A DNA stretch of 64,000 nucleotides, from NCBI RefSeq assembly GCF_004360145.1, contig NZ_ML178716.1, positions 124,001-188,000 on the forward strand. Direction: 5' to 3'. The notes below the pieces were generated by a model. It did not search any database. It had not been told where the DNA came from and saw only the letters and a list, made by a program, of their open reading frames with translations. The position numbers were made by a program, and so were the translations under genes. Numbering within the stretch: the stretch's first letter is position 1; every line of letters starts with the position of its first letter. The stretch comes from Aliiroseovarius marinus. GTDB lineage: Bacteria > Pseudomonadota > Alphaproteobacteria > Rhodobacterales > Rhodobacteraceae. Positions 54,925 to 64,000 of the stretch are shown here, piece after piece.

Positions 54925-55593
54925 TCAGGTGTTTCGGCGTTTCTTACGCCATAGCAGGGCAAGTGTCATCACCGACCATGTGAGCGCCAGCAAAAACCAC
55001 GTGCCTGCATACTCAAGGTGGCGGTTGGGGACGCCCTCGGAGGTGACGGGCAGCGGCAGAACGCGGGGCTCGGCTGGGGTCATCTGACGGGTGATCACCA
55101 ACAGTGGCTGCGTGTCCAAAGTGTCGGCCATTTGCTGCAGATCGCGGGCAAACCACGTATTGCCTGCAACGTCATTGTCGGGGGTCGAGCTACGGCGGTC
55201 ATCAGGCCAATGCAGGTTGCCTTCGATCTGGACCGGACCGTCTGGTACCGGCGGCATCTCGTCCGCCACGCGGATAAAGCCGCGGTCGATCAGGATCGCA
55301 CCCTGATCAGTCAACAAAGGCGAGATCAGGCGATAACCTGCGCCGGCCTGTTTGGTCGAGACCAGCACGCGCAGAGTACCGTCGCCAAATGTGCCGCTGA
55401 CCACGACGGGCAGATACGTATCACGCTCCTTGTCGGGCCCTTCCGGCAGCGGCACCGGTTCGGCGGCAATGCGCGCGTCGATTTCCGCCAGTACGCCCTC
55501 TTTCCATTTCAGACGCTGCACCTGCCATGTGCCCAGCCCGATGAACAGGGCCAGCACGGCAAGGGACAGGATGATGGTGATGGCGTGGCGCAT
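54925..55593 (-). CDS. surf1: SURF1 family cytochrome oxidase assembly protein
   Basis: Inner-membrane protein of 222 residues that helps insert haem a into cytochrome oxidase. The N-terminal span (ITIILSLAVLALFIGLGTWQ, with the family GTWQVQRLKWK) and the C-terminal span (HLEYAGTWFLLALTWSVMTLALLW) enclose a periplasmic domain with LIDRGFI. It is the last oxidase gene before thrC. A strong terminator lies between ctaE and this gene, so it may be expressed at a lower level or from its own promoter. Confidence 0.92.
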   Translation of the reverse strand: MRHAITIILSLAVLALFIGLGTWQVQRLKWKEGVLAEIDARIAAEPVPLPEGPDKERDTYLPVVVSGTFGDGTLRVLVSTKQAGAGYRLISPLLTDQGAILIDRGFIRVADEMPPVPDGPVQIEGNLHWPDDRRSSTPDNDVAGNTWFARDLQQMADTLDTQPLLVITRQMTPAEPRVLPLPVTSEGVPNRHLEYAGTWFLLALTWSVMTLALLWRKKRRNT

Positions 55594-55605
55594 GGCAGGG
55601 ATCCG

Positions 55606-55639
55606 AAAAAAGAAAGGCGCGAGGGTTTCCCCTCGCGCC
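55606..55639 (-). terminator. Terminator between ctaE and surf1
   Basis: On the minus strand GGCGCGAGGG pairs with CCCTCGCGCC (perfect 10 bp) around a GAAA loop, and then TTTCTTTTTT follows. It is 28 bp past the ctaE stop and only some 20 bp before the surf1 start codon. Confidence 0.85.
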
Positions 55640-55667
55640 CTTGATTAGGACTAATCGCAGGTCAGGT

Positions 55668-56468
55668 TCAACCGCCCCAAACGTAGACAGCGGCGAACAG
55701 GAACAGCCATACAACGTCAACGAAGTGCCAGTACCAAGCGGCGGCCTCGAAGCCGACGTGGCTTTCCGGGGTGAAGTGACCCTTCATCGCGCGCAGCAGG
55801 CAGATGAACAGGAAGATGGTGCCGACGATCACGTGGAAGCCGTGGAAGCCGGTGGCCATAAAGAAGTTGGCGCCATAGATGTTGCCCGAGAAGTCAAAGG
55901 CAGCGTGGCTGTATTCGTAGGCCTGGAAGATGGTGAAGATCACACCCAGGATCACGGCCAGAGCCAGACCCCAAACCAGATCTTTACGGTTGTTTTCATG
56001 AGCGATGGCGTGGTGTGCCCAGGTTACGGCACAGCCCGACAAGAGCAGGATCAGGGTGTTGATCAGCGGCAGGTGCCAGGGGTCAAACGTCTCGATCCCA
56101 ACCGGCGGCCATACACCATCAATCTTCGGCGAGCCTTCGGTCATCGGGTACATGGCGTGCTTGAAGAAGCTCCAGAACCACGCAACGAAGAACATCACTT
56201 CGGACATGATGAACAGGATCACGCCATAGCGCAGGCCGATTTTCACAACCGAGGTGTGGTCGCCGGTTTCGCCTTCATGCACAACGTCCGACCACCAGGC
56301 GAACATGACATAAAGGACGCCGGCCAGACCGATGAAGAACAGCCAAGGCGAGCTGTTTGCCATCCACTGGACGGCGCCAAACAGCATGACGAAGCCGGCA
56401 ACGGCACCCAAGAAGGGGTTCACCGAAGGCGGCAGAATATGATAATCGTGGTTCTTTGCGTGTGCCAT
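55668..56468 (-). CDS. ctaE: Cytochrome c oxidase subunit III
   Basis: Core seven-span subunit of the aa3-type oxidase, 266 residues. It has the family start [20 protein letters not shown], the [15 protein letters not shown] block and the C-terminal [22 protein letters not shown] and [18 protein letters not shown]. It ends the first transcription block of the cta operon at a strong terminator. Subunit I (ctaD) is not in this cluster, as is usual in the group. Confidence 0.96.
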   Translation of the reverse strand: MAHAKNHDYHILPPSVNPFLGAVAGFVMLFGAVQWMANSSPWLFFIGLAGVLYVMFAWWSDVVHEGETGDHTSVVKIGLRYGVILFIMSEVMFFVAWFWSFFKHAMYPMTEGSPKIDGVWPPVGIETFDPWHLPLINTLILLLSGCAVTWAHHAIAHENNRKDLVWGLALAVILGVIFTIFQAYEYSHAAFDFSGNIYGANFFMATGFHGFHVIVGTIFLFICLLRAMKGHFTPESHVGFEAAAWYWHFVDVVWLFLFAAVYVWGG

Positions 56469-56495
56469 AAGCGTCTAGTCCCTGTTCTTCTGGCG

Positions 56496-57071
56496 TCAGT
56501 TTTGCACAACCGTCTGAGGTGCGTCTAGCGAAGCGACCTCTTCCGGCAATTCGGTTTCGTGGAACGTGTAGGACAACGTGATCGCGTTCACGTATTTGCC
56601 TTCAGCGTCCTCGATCAATTCGGGGTCCACGTAGAAGGTGACCGGCATGGTCACGCGTTCTCCGGGTTGCAGCACCTGCTGTTCAAAGCAGAAGCAGTCA
56701 ATCTTGGTGAAAAAGCCACCCGCAGCGAAGGGCGCCACGTTGTAGCTGGCGGTGCCGGCGACGGGGCGGTCGGTCGGGTTGTAGGCTTCATAGAAGGCCA
56801 AACCGGTTTCACCCAGTCGGATCTCCATCTCGCGCTGGACGGGCTTGAACTCCCACGGCATGCCGCGCTCTTTTGAGGCGTCGAAGCGGACCAGCACGGT
56901 GCGGTCCAGCACAACGTCGGATGCGGTTTCAGCCACACCTGTGACACCGCCAAAGCCGGTCACGCGGCAGAACCAGTCATAGAACGGAACCGAGGCCCAG
57001 CTGAGCGATCCCATCAGAAGGACCACGCCAACGGCCTTTGCCGCGGTTTTCTGAGGCTTCGTCAAGCTCAT
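56496..57071 (-). CDS. ctaG: Cytochrome c oxidase assembly protein CtaG (Cox11)
   Basis: Copper chaperone that delivers copper to the CuB site of subunit I. The 191 residues have one N-terminal span ([30 protein letters not shown]). A periplasmic immunoglobulin-like domain carries the copper motif [16 protein letters not shown] and ends in TLSYTFHE. Its ATG overlaps the stop of the preceding 53-residue gene (ATGA), so the two are coupled. Confidence 0.95.
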   Translation of the reverse strand: MSLTKPQKTAAKAVGVVLLMGSLSWASVPFYDWFCRVTGFGGVTGVAETASDVVLDRTVLVRFDASKERGMPWEFKPVQREMEIRLGETGLAFYEAYNPTDRPVAGTASYNVAPFAAGGFFTKIDCFCFEQQVLQPGERVTMPVTFYVDPELIEDAEGKYVNAITLSYTFHETELPEEVASLDAPQTVVQN

Positions 57072-57229
57072 TGGCTGGCCTCCGACGCGGCTTCCGGTTG
57101 ATACAGCTCTCCGACTTTTGCCACGGTCAGGCCGTAGACAAGGGCAACAAAGCCAACCAGAACAAGGCCCAACCCGATATTGCGGGAAAAGCGGCGCTTG
57201 TGCATTTCGTGTTCTGCTTTGATCACCAT
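57068..57229 (-). CDS. 53-residue membrane protein between ctaB and ctaG
   Basis: A short gene with a basic start ([19 protein letters not shown]), one span ([20 protein letters not shown]) and a short acidic end ([14 protein letters not shown]), giving an N-in, C-out topology. Its start shares a base with the ctaB stop (TAATG) and its stop overlaps ctaG (ATGA), so it is fully coupled. Small proteins at this place are usual in alphaproteobacterial cta operons, and assembly help to the oxidase is likely. No detailed function can be claimed. Confidence 0.85.
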   Translation of the reverse strand: MVIKAEHEMHKRRFSRNIGLGLVLVGFVALVYGLTVAKVGELYQPEAASEASQ

Positions 57230-58173
57230 TAGCCCCAGCCCCCCAGACCGAAGGGTTTCAGCGAAGCTTCAACCAACAGCGCACCATAGTGCAGGAACAG
57301 GTAGGCCAGTGACAGCTTGAACAGACCGCGTTCAGCCTTGTGGCTGTCAGCTTCGCTGTCCGCGTCAGTGCGGCGGAATACATCCCACGCGCCTTTGATG
57401 AACATAGCGTTCAGAACCAGCGCGATCACCATATAGGTAGGACCACCGACCGAGGTCAGGCCCAACGCGATGGCCACAGCGGCCAGTGCAAATGTGTAGC
57501 CAAGAATATGGTTGCGGGTGGCTTTGCGGCCGTGGGTCACGGTCAGCATAGGCACGCCAGCATTGGCATAGTCACCCTTAGTGAACAGAGCCAGCGCCCA
57601 GAAATGGGGCGGAGTCCATGCGAAGGTCAAAGCGAACATCAGAACGCTTTCGATCGAGATCCCACCCGTGGCAACAGCCCAGCCGATCATCGGAGGGAAC
57701 GCGCCCGCCGCGCCACCGATCACGATGTTCTGCGGGGTCCAGCGTTTCAGCCACATCGTATAGATCACGACATAGAAGAAGATGGTGAAGGCCAGCAGGG
57801 CTGCGGCCATCAGGTTGGCAGCCAGTCCCAGCATCACAACGGCCATGACCGACAGGGTAATGCCGATGGCGAACGCCTCGCCTTCCTCGACCTTGCCCGA
57901 TGGGATCGGACGGGTCAGGGTGCGCTTCATCTTGCGGTCGATATCCGCGTCCCACCACATGTTCAAAGCGCCCGAGGCGCCTCCGCCCACGGCGATGAAC
58001 AGGATCGAGGCAAGACCAACGATGGGGTTCACACCAACCGGCGCGACCAGCAGCCCAACAAGGGCGGTGAACACCACCAGCGACATAACGCGCGGCTTCA
58101 ACAGCGCGAAATAATCGCCAAACCCGGCCTCGCCGGTTTCGGTCTTGGTGGTCTGGATGCTGGCGTCAGTCAT
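57229..58173 (-). CDS. ctaB: Protohaem IX farnesyltransferase (haem O synthase)
   Basis: Membrane prenyltransferase of 314 residues that adds farnesyl to haem b, the first step to haem a. About nine spans are present. The prenyl-diphosphate site is [23 protein letters not shown] (N-x3-D-x3-D), and [20 protein letters not shown] is the second conserved loop. It follows ctaC after a 90-bp gap with two hairpins, and is coupled to the small membrane protein gene. Confidence 0.96.
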   Translation of the reverse strand: MTDASIQTTKTETGEAGFGDYFALLKPRVMSLVVFTALVGLLVAPVGVNPIVGLASILFIAVGGGASGALNMWWDADIDRKMKRTLTRPIPSGKVEEGEAFAIGITLSVMAVVMLGLAANLMAAALLAFTIFFYVVIYTMWLKRWTPQNIVIGGAAGAFPPMIGWAVATGGISIESVLMFALTFAWTPPHFWALALFTKGDYANAGVPMLTVTHGRKATRNHILGYTFALAAVAIALGLTSVGGPTYMVIALVLNAMFIKGAWDVFRRTDADSEADSHKAERGLFKLSLAYLFLHYGALLVEASLKPFGLGGWG

Positions 58174-58213
58174 GATGTTTTGGCGCTCTGGCTAGGGTCT
58201 TTTTGGTAAGAAA

Positions 58214-58257
58214 CCGCCCCCGGAAGGGCGGCTTGTGGGAAGGGGTCGCCCCCTTCC
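58214..58257 (-). terminator. Tandem hairpins between ctaC and ctaB (attenuator)
   Basis: GGAAGGGG/CCCCTTCC (58238-58257, 8 bp, 4-nt loop) is followed on the minus strand by CCGCCC/GGGCGG (58214-58231, 6 bp), then TTTCTTACC. The T-run is weak, so partial termination or mRNA protection downstream of ctaC is likely. Either would give more subunit II than assembly proteins. Confidence 0.6.
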
Positions 58258-58263
58258 GTCTGA

Positions 58264-59124
58264 TCAGTTTGCCGATGCGACCTGAATGGCAGGTGCGGTG
58301 GTCGCGTCGCCTGCATATTCTTCGATCGCGCCTTTCAGCCAAGCTTCGTACTCGGCTTCGGTCACGGCTTTCACAGTGATCGGCATATAAGCGTGGTCCT
58401 TGCCGCACAGTTCCGAACACTGGCCGAAGTAGATGCCTTCCTTGCCGGGCTCAACTTCGAACCACAGCTCGGCCAGACGACCGGGAACAGCGTCCTGCTT
58501 TACACCAAAGGCCGGGATGGTCCACGAGTGGATCACGTCAGCAGCAGTCACCTGCATCACAACTTTCTTGCCGGTGGGCACAACAACAGCGGTGTCGGTG
58601 GCCAGCAGATAGTCGCTCTGCTCGTATCCGTGGTCTTCCAGGGCCGATTTATCCAGAAGGAAGCTGTCGAAGCCGAACTCGTGCTCGGGATATTCGTAAC
58701 CCCAGTACCACTGGTACCCGGTGACCTTGATCACAACGTCACCTTTGGGGATGACCTGCTGCTGGAACAGAACCGGCAGCGAGAAGGCGCCGATGAAGAC
58801 CAGGATCACAACGGGGATCAGGGTCCATGCGATTTCAATCGGGGTGTTGTGCGAGAAGGTCGCGGGCTCGGGGTTAGCGCGGCGGTTGTGGCGCACGATC
58901 ACCCACAGCAGCAGCGCGGTCACGAACAGCGAGATGGCGATGATGATCACGTTGATCAGACCGTCCAGCCACTGCGCATTTTCAGCGATGTTGGTTGCTG
59001 CAGGTTGGAACCCGATTGCACCGTCGACCGGCTTACCGAGCACTTCGAGGTTTTCCTGAGCCGAGGCGATACCCGCCGTCATCATAGCCGTTGCAGTGGC
59101 GAAAAGGCTGCTGAAACGCATCAT
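58264..59124 (-). CDS. ctaC: Cytochrome c oxidase subunit II
   Basis: Accepts electrons from cytochrome c through the CuA centre. The 286 residues have a signal peptide ([23 protein letters not shown]) and two spans ([19 protein letters not shown] and [20 protein letters not shown]). The CuA domain has [13 protein letters not shown] and [16 protein letters not shown], with all cysteine, histidine and methionine ligands present. [11 protein letters not shown] is the electron entry aromatic patch. I use the ATG at the signal peptide; the longer frame upstream adds 38 basic residues of no use. First gene of the operon, divergent from tldD. Confidence 0.95.
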   Translation of the reverse strand: MMRFSSLFATATAMMTAGIASAQENLEVLGKPVDGAIGFQPAATNIAENAQWLDGLINVIIIAISLFVTALLLWVIVRHNRRANPEPATFSHNTPIEIAWTLIPVVILVFIGAFSLPVLFQQQVIPKGDVVIKVTGYQWYWGYEYPEHEFGFDSFLLDKSALEDHGYEQSDYLLATDTAVVVPTGKKVVMQVTAADVIHSWTIPAFGVKQDAVPGRLAELWFEVEPGKEGIYFGQCSELCGKDHAYMPITVKAVTEAEYEAWLKGAIEEYAGDATTAPAIQVASAN

Positions 59125-59330
59125 ATTCGTCTTTCTCTTCCCTATGCGGCGCGGCCCGACACCGGTGATTTCCGGTTCAAGCTGCTGCGCGCTCATGCCT
59201 CTCCCGCACACGGGGCGCGGGAATCCCTTGTTTCTCATTGGTGTGAAACCATATTAGAAAGCTGGGAACAAGGAAAAACCTTCGCAAGTTAACGAACAAC
59301 GTCGCGTTTAGCGCAAACTAAAGGCCCCCC

Positions 59331-60755
59331 ATGACCGACACCACCGCATTTCGCCCGTTCGAGACCCTGATTGGTCAGGATGAGGCCCAAAAGATTCTGG
59401 CGCAGACCACACAAGGCGCCGATGACGGCGAATTGTTTCTGGAACGGATGCGGTCCGAGGCCTTGGTCTTTGACGACGGCCGCCTGCGCAATGCCAGCTA
59501 TGACGCGTCCGAGGGCTTTGGCCTGCGCGCTGTGAACGGCGAAACCACCGGCTACGCCCACTCGACCGAGATCAGCGAGGCGGCGTTGAAACGTGCGGCC
59601 TCGACCGTTGCCTTGGCGGTGGGCGATGGTGGCGGCACATGGGCCGATGCCCCTGCCCGCACCAACCGCAAGCTCTATACAGATGCCGACCCGATGGCAG
59701 ATGCGGGCTTTGGCCTGAAGGTCGAAACCCTGCGCGAGATCGACGCCTTCACCCGCGACCTTGATTCGCGCGTTGTGCAGGTCTCGGCCACCATCGCGGC
59801 ATCTCTGCAAGAGGTGCATATCCTGCGCCCGGACGGTCAGTTGGTGTCGGACACGCGTCCGATGACACGGCTGAACGTGTCTGTGATTGTTGAAAAAGAC
59901 GGGCGACGCGAAAGCGGTTCGGCAGGCGGCGGCGGACGTGCCGGACTGACCGGCCTGATGGACCCGCAACACTGGCAAAGCACCGCGCGCGAGGCGTTGC
60001 GGATTGCCTTGGTAAACCTCGACGCGGTGCCTGCGCCTGCGGGTGTGATGGACGTGGTTCTGGGCAACGGTTGGCCCGGCATTCTGCTGCACGAGGCGGT
60101 GGGCCACGGGTTGGAGGGTGACTTCAACCGCAAGGGCACCTCGGCCTTCTCCGGCCTTGTGGGCCAACAGGTTGCGGCAAAAGGCGTCACCGTCGTGGAT
60201 GATGGCACCCTGCCCGACCGCCGCGGTTCGATCAGCGTGGATGACGAAGGCACGCCCTCGGGCCGGACCACCCTGATCGAAGACGGTGTGTTGGTCGGCT
60301 ATATGCAAGACCGCCAGAACGCCCGCCTGATGGGTGTGCCCGCCACTGGCAACGGACGTCGCCAAAGCTATGCGCATGCGCCCATGCCCCGCATGACCAA
60401 CACCATTATGGAGGGCGGCACCGCCACGCCAGAAGAGGTGTTGGGCGAGCTGAAAGACGGCATCTATGCGGTCGGCTTCGGTGGCGGTCAGGTCGACATC
60501 ACCAACGGCAAATTCGTGTTCAGCTGCACCGAGGCCTACCGCGTCGAAGGCGGCAAGGTTGGTGCGCCCGTGAAAGGCGCCACCCTGATCGGTGACGGTC
60601 CCCAAGCGATGAAACAAATCCGCGCGATTGGGAATGACATGGCTCTGGATCCCGGCGTCGGCACCTGCGGCAAGGCCGGGCAATCGGTCCCTGTTGGGGT
60701 CGGGCAGCCGTCTTTGTTGATTGGCGGTCTGACGGTCGGGGGTTCGGCAGCCTAA
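59331..60755 (+). CDS. tldD: Metalloprotease TldD
   Basis: TldD works with TldE/PmbA as a cytoplasmic zinc protease on unfolded peptides such as microcin precursors. The 474 residues have the zinc motif LLHEAVGHGLEGD (His-Glu-x3-His near 254) and the family blocks SAGGGGRAGL and MPRMTNTIMEGG, then VDITNGKFVFSCTEAY. The pmbA partner is not in the window. The gene is divergent from ctaC, and dprA follows about 110 bp later. Confidence 0.95.
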   Translation: MTDTTAFRPFETLIGQDEAQKILAQTTQGADDGELFLERMRSEALVFDDGRLRNASYDASEGFGLRAVNGETTGYAHSTEISEAALKRAASTVALAVGDGGGTWADAPARTNRKLYTDADPMADAGFGLKVETLREIDAFTRDLDSRVVQVSATIAASLQEVHILRPDGQLVSDTRPMTRLNVSVIVEKDGRRESGSAGGGGRAGLTGLMDPQHWQSTAREALRIALVNLDAVPAPAGVMDVVLGNGWPGILLHEAVGHGLEGDFNRKGTSAFSGLVGQQVAAKGVTVVDDGTLPDRRGSISVDDEGTPSGRTTLIEDGVLVGYMQDRQNARLMGVPATGNGRRQSYAHAPMPRMTNTIMEGGTATPEEVLGELKDGIYAVGFGGGQVDITNGKFVFSCTEAYRVEGGKVGAPVKGATLIGDGPQAMKQIRAIGNDMALDPGVGTCGKAGQSVPVGVGQPSLLIGGLTVGGSAA

Positions 60756-60864
60756 AGGTCTTTTTTTCCCAGTCCAAACGCGGGTGGACACCCTATTCTA
60801 TGGCGATTCACCCGCCGTTAACCAATTTCCCTGCATGCTGATCCGGCAAAAGACGGAATCACGT

Positions 60865-62046
60865 ATGACCAAGGACCTTTTCCAACCTCTTCACCCCATT
60901 CCCTCACCCAGGACAGAGGATGAGGCCGTCTTGTGGATCCGTCTTTTGCGCTCGCGCCGCGTCGGCGTCTCAACCTTTTTCAGGCTTCTGGGCGAACATG
61001 GCTCGGCAGAGGCCGCGCTGGACGCCCTGCCCGAGGTCGCGAAGGCCGCGGGCGTGAAGGATTATACCTCCTGCCCTGAAGACGTTGCCGAAGACGAATA
61101 CCGTCGGGCGCAGATGGCTGGCGCCAAGATGATCTGTTGGGGCAGTGACGCCTATCCGGCGCTATTGTCCGAAATCTCGGACCCGCCCCCGTTTTTCTGG
61201 GCGATGGGCGACATCACCCTGTTGCACAGCCCCATTATCGCGTTGATCGGCGCGCGCAATGCGTCCTCGATCGGGACGCGCATGGCCCGCAAACTGGCGA
61301 CTGAACTGGGCGAAGCGGGGTTCACCGTCATTTCGGGCCTCGCGCGTGGGATTGATACGGTCGCCCACGAAGCCGCCCTGAAATCCGGCAAGACCATCGC
61401 CGTGATGGCTGGCGGTGTGGACGTCATCTATCCAAAAGAAAACACCGATCTGGCCGAGGACATCGCCCGCGACGGGCTGAGGATCTCGGAAATGCCGCCG
61501 GGTGTCACCCCACAAGCGCGGCACTTCCCGCGCCGCAACAGGCTGATCTCGGGACTGGCGCGTGCTGTGGTCGTGGTCGAAGCCGCAGCGAAATCCGGGT
61601 CGCTTCTGACCGCCCGCAACGCGCTGGATCAAGGGCGCGATGTGCTGGCTGTACCGGGCCACCCGTTCGACGCCCGCGCCTATGGCTGCAACATGCTGAT
61701 CCGGGACGGCGCGGCACTGGTGCGCAACGCGGCCGATGTGATCGAGGCAATAGGTCCGGCGGAATCACCGGCGTCGACTGACGCGAAATCACGCGTAAAT
61801 GACGCTTCTGCTGCCACATCCAAGGCCGGAACCCGCGATAAAAGGACATTGGCGGAAACCGCCAAACTACACGGTCAGATTCTGTCCAGACTGGGATCTT
61901 GCCCCTTGGCCGAGGATCAGTTGATCCGCGACATCGGTCAATCACACGGTCTGGGCTCGCAACAGATTCTGCCGGAATTGGTGAATCTCGAGCTTGAGGG
62001 ACGCATCACGCGCCAAGCAGGGGGGCTTCTGTCGAAGCCCTCATAA
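60865..62046 (+). CDS. dprA: DNA processing protein DprA
   Basis: Loads RecA on incoming single-stranded DNA during transformation; in Rhodobacteraceae it also serves uptake of gene transfer agent DNA. The 393 residues have a SAM-like N-terminal part and a Rossmann core with [38 protein letters not shown] and [11 protein letters not shown], then [22 protein letters not shown]-terminal winged-helix-like DML1 domain ([22 protein letters not shown]) ends it. The start is the ATG of [11 protein letters not shown]; two upstream in-frame starts have weaker ribosome sites. Confidence 0.94.
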   Translation: MTKDLFQPLHPIPSPRTEDEAVLWIRLLRSRRVGVSTFFRLLGEHGSAEAALDALPEVAKAAGVKDYTSCPEDVAEDEYRRAQMAGAKMICWGSDAYPALLSEISDPPPFFWAMGDITLLHSPIIALIGARNASSIGTRMARKLATELGEAGFTVISGLARGIDTVAHEAALKSGKTIAVMAGGVDVIYPKENTDLAEDIARDGLRISEMPPGVTPQARHFPRRNRLISGLARAVVVVEAAAKSGSLLTARNALDQGRDVLAVPGHPFDARAYGCNMLIRDGAALVRNAADVIEAIGPAESPASTDAKSRVNDASAATSKAGTRDKRTLAETAKLHGQILSRLGSCPLAEDQLIRDIGQSHGLGSQQILPELVNLELEGRITRQAGGLLSKPS

Positions 62047-62183
62047 GCCTATTTGGAAGATTGGTAATATCTTTTTACCAATTTAGCGCTAAACCTTACC
62101 CAATCGTTACAAAAACTATTGCGCTGCAATGCGGCACGCCCTACGACTCCTGCAATTCCACGAACGGGACAAGGGGACCACTG

Positions 62184-64000
62184 ATGCGCGACTTTCAGAA
62201 AATCCTGATCGCCAACCGCGGCGAGATTGCAATCCGCGTGATGCGGGCGGCGAACGAGATGGGCAAAAAGACCGTTGCGGTCTATGCCGAAGAGGACAAG
62301 CTGGGCCTGCACCGCTTTAAGGCGGACGAAGCATACCGGATCGGCGAAGGTATGGGGCCCGTGGCGGCTTACCTGTCGATTGACGAAATCATCCGGGTGG
62401 CCAAGGAAAGCGGCGCGGATGCGATCCACCCGGGCTATGGCCTTTTGTCGGAAAACCCCGACTTCGTAGATGCCTGTGCGGCCAACGGCATCACCTTCAT
62501 CGGCCCCAAAGCGGAAACCATGCGCGCACTGGGCGACAAGGCCTCGGCCCGTAAGGTTGCGATTGCAGCCGGTGTTCCGGTCATTCCGGCCACCGAAGTG
62601 CTGGGTGATGACATGGAGGCTATCAAGTCGGAAGCGGCCGAGATCGGCTATCCCCTGATGCTGAAAGCCAGCTGGGGCGGCGGCGGACGCGGCATGCGCC
62701 CGATCTTTGGCGAGGGCGAGGTTGAAGAAAAAGTTCTGGAAGGCCGCCGCGAAGCGGAAGCCGCCTTTGGCAACGGCGAGGGCTATCTGGAAAAGATGAT
62801 CACCCGCGCCCGTCACGTCGAGGTGCAGATCCTGGGCGACAGCCACGGCAATATCTATCACCTCTATGAGCGTGACTGCTCGGTCCAGCGCCGCAACCAG
62901 AAAGTGGTCGAACGCGCGCCCGCGCCGTACCTGTCGGAAGCCCAGCGGGAAGAGCTGTGCGAGCTTGGCCGCAAGATCTGTAACCACGTGAACTATGAAT
63001 GCGCGGGCACGGTCGAATTCCTGATGGATATGGAATCGGGCAAGTTCTACTTCATCGAGGTAAACCCCCGCGTGCAGGTCGAGCACACCGTGACCGAGGA
63101 AGTCACCGGCATCGACATCGTGCAGGCGCAGATCCTGATCGCCGAAGGCAAATCGCTGGCCGAGGCCACCGGCAAAGCCAGCCAGTATGACATCCGTCTG
63201 AACGGCCACGCGCTACAAACCCGTGTGACCACGGAAGATCCGCAGAACAACTTCATCCCGGATTATGGCCGTATCACGGCCTATCGCTCGGCCACCGGCA
63301 TGGGCATCCGTCTGGATGGCGGCACGGCCTATGCAGGCGGTGTCATCACGCGTTACTACGATTCGCTACTGACCAAGGTGACGGCCTGGGCACAGACGCC
63401 CGAAAAGGCGATCGCCCGTATGGACCGCGCCCTGCGTGAGTTCCGTGTGCGCGGTGTGTCGACCAACATTGCGTTTGTCGAGAACCTGCTGAAGCACCCG
63501 ACCTTCCTGAACAACCAGTACACCACCAAGTTCATCGACGAGACGCCAGAGCTGTTCAAGTTCTCGAAACGTCGTGACCGCGGCACCAAGGTTCTGACCT
63601 ATATTGCGGACATCACCGTGAACGGGCACCCGGAAACCGCAGATCGCCCGGCCCCGCCCGCCGATCTGAAGGCGCCGAAGCCCCCTGCTCTGCGCGCGGA
63701 TCCGGCTGCTGGCACCCGCACCCTGCTTGAGGCCGAAGGTCCGCAGGCGGTTGCCGATTGGATGAAGGCGCAGAAACAGCTTCTGATCACCGACACCACG
63801 ATGCGTGACGGACACCAGTCGCTTCTGGCAACCCGCATGCGCTCGATCGATATGATCAAGGTGGCCCCCGCATACGCCGCAAACCTGCCGCAGCTATTCT
63901 CGGTCGAATGCTGGGGCGGCGCGACCTTCGATGTTGCGTACCGCTTCTTGCAGGAATGCCCGTGGCAGCGCCTGCGCGACCTGCGCAACGCGATGCCGAA
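62184..64000 (+). CDS. pyc: Pyruvate carboxylase (5' part, runs off window)
   Basis: Biotin enzyme that makes oxaloacetate from pyruvate. The 605 residues seen cover about half of the usual 1150 or so. The biotin carboxylase domain (1 to about 455) has [36 protein letters not shown] loop [13 protein letters not shown] and [20 protein letters not shown]. The carboxyltransferase domain then starts with [21 protein letters not shown] and [14 protein letters not shown]. The frame is open to the last base. An ATG with AAGGGGACC in front starts it. The biotin-carrier end lies beyond the window. Confidence 0.95.
   Translation, partial: MRDFQKILIANRGEIAIRVMRAANEMGKKTVAVYAEEDKLGLHRFKADEAYRIGEGMGPVAAYLSIDEIIRVAKESGADAIHPGYGLLSENPDFVDACAANGITFIGPKAETMRALGDKASARKVAIAAGVPVIPATEVLGDDMEAIKSEAAEIGYPLMLKASWGGGGRGMRPIFGEGEVEEKVLEGRREAEAAFGNGEGYLEKMITRARHVEVQILGDSHGNIYHLYERDCSVQRRNQKVVERAPAPYLSEAQREELCELGRKICNHVNYECAGTVEFLMDMESGKFYFIEVNPRVQVEHTVTEEVTGIDIVQAQILIAEGKSLAEATGKASQYDIRLNGHALQTRVTTEDPQNNFIPDYGRITAYRSATGMGIRLDGGTAYAGGVITRYYDSLLTKVTAWAQTPEKAIARMDRALREFRVRGVSTNIAFVENLLKHPTFLNNQYTTKFIDETPELFKFSKRRDRGTKVLTYIADITVNGHPETADRPAPPADLKAPKPPALRADPAAGTRTLLEAEGPQAVADWMKAQKQLLITDTTMRDGHQSLLATRMRSIDMIKVAPAYAANLPQLFSVECWGGATFDVAYRFLQECPWQRLRDLRNAMP

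Noticed and set aside
59289-60791. Minus-strand frame (500 codons) opposite tldD
   Set aside because: Shadow of tldD, with no ribosome site and no motif.
62049-63209. Minus-strand frame opposite pyc
   Set aside because: Falls inside the biotin carboxylase domain of pyc, which is unambiguous.

Overview
The window is high-GC, densely packed chromosomal DNA from an alphaproteobacterium, almost certainly a member of the Rhodobacteraceae (Roseobacter group). This follows from the gene neighbourhoods (secDF-yajC-serS, ccmABCDG, tatABC, ctaC-ctaB-ctaG-ctaE-surf1-thrC-M16 peptidase), from family-typical small proteins (DUF1178, DUF1223, DUF6314, Mth938-like) and from a perfect CtrA-type site at the left edge. 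The assignment rests on reading the proteins, not on a database search. No rRNA, tRNA, insertion sequence, prophage or CRISPR array was seen.

Layout. 1-6 kb: pyrimidine genes pyrC and pyrE, then dnaB with two DnaA boxes in front of it, a DUF6314 gene, purB and a tiny secreted Cys protein. 6-10 kb: a FliG-family protein, an LpxL-type acyltransferase, a DUF1223 protein and a TPR protein. 10-17 kb, minus strand: cytochrome c maturation genes ccmA-B-C-D-G, a Mth938-like gene, a TauE/SafE permease, a fused secDF and yajC. 17-24 kb: serS, DUF2235 and DUF815 genes, tatA-B-C and a lone FbpC-type ATPase. 24-33 kb: MFS transporter, metG, NUDIX, DUF1178, GNAT, SDR, a TraB-like protein, a coupled lrp-lysE pair and lysC. 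33-40 kb is the accessory stretch: marR-eamA, a homocysteine S-methyltransferase between an intact tetR and a tetR 3' remnant, a tetR-controlled NAD(P)-binding protein, an FAD oxidoreductase, a second EamA protein and an orphan ORF. 40-50 kb: cysK, ptsP, a GNAT with a likely CTG start, flavin reductase, a SulP transporter and the coupled mtnP-DUF418-apt operon. 50-60 kb, minus strand: FAD-linked dehydrogenase, RimJ-like GNAT, M16 peptidase, thrC, surf1, ctaE, ctaG, a 53-residue membrane protein, ctaB and ctaC. 59-64 kb: tldD, dprA and the first half of pyc, which runs off the window.

Functional links. The Sec accessory (SecDF/YajC) and Tat systems lie 4 kb apart. The ccm and cta operons together serve the cytochrome c/aa3 respiratory branch. 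mtnP and apt form a two-step route that recycles adenine from methylthioadenosine.

The most unusual observation is an arrangement found twice within 8 kb: intact gene, then a cargo gene, then a homologous 3'-end remnant of the first gene (GNAT-SDR-'GNAT and tetR-mmuM-'tetR, each in one orientation). This is what a single-crossover integration at the 3' end of a gene would leave behind. Other points for a second look are oppositely charged TatB and TatC tails, a perfect hairpin over the ribosome site of the small Cys protein, and a membrane protein translationally coupled between mtnP and apt.
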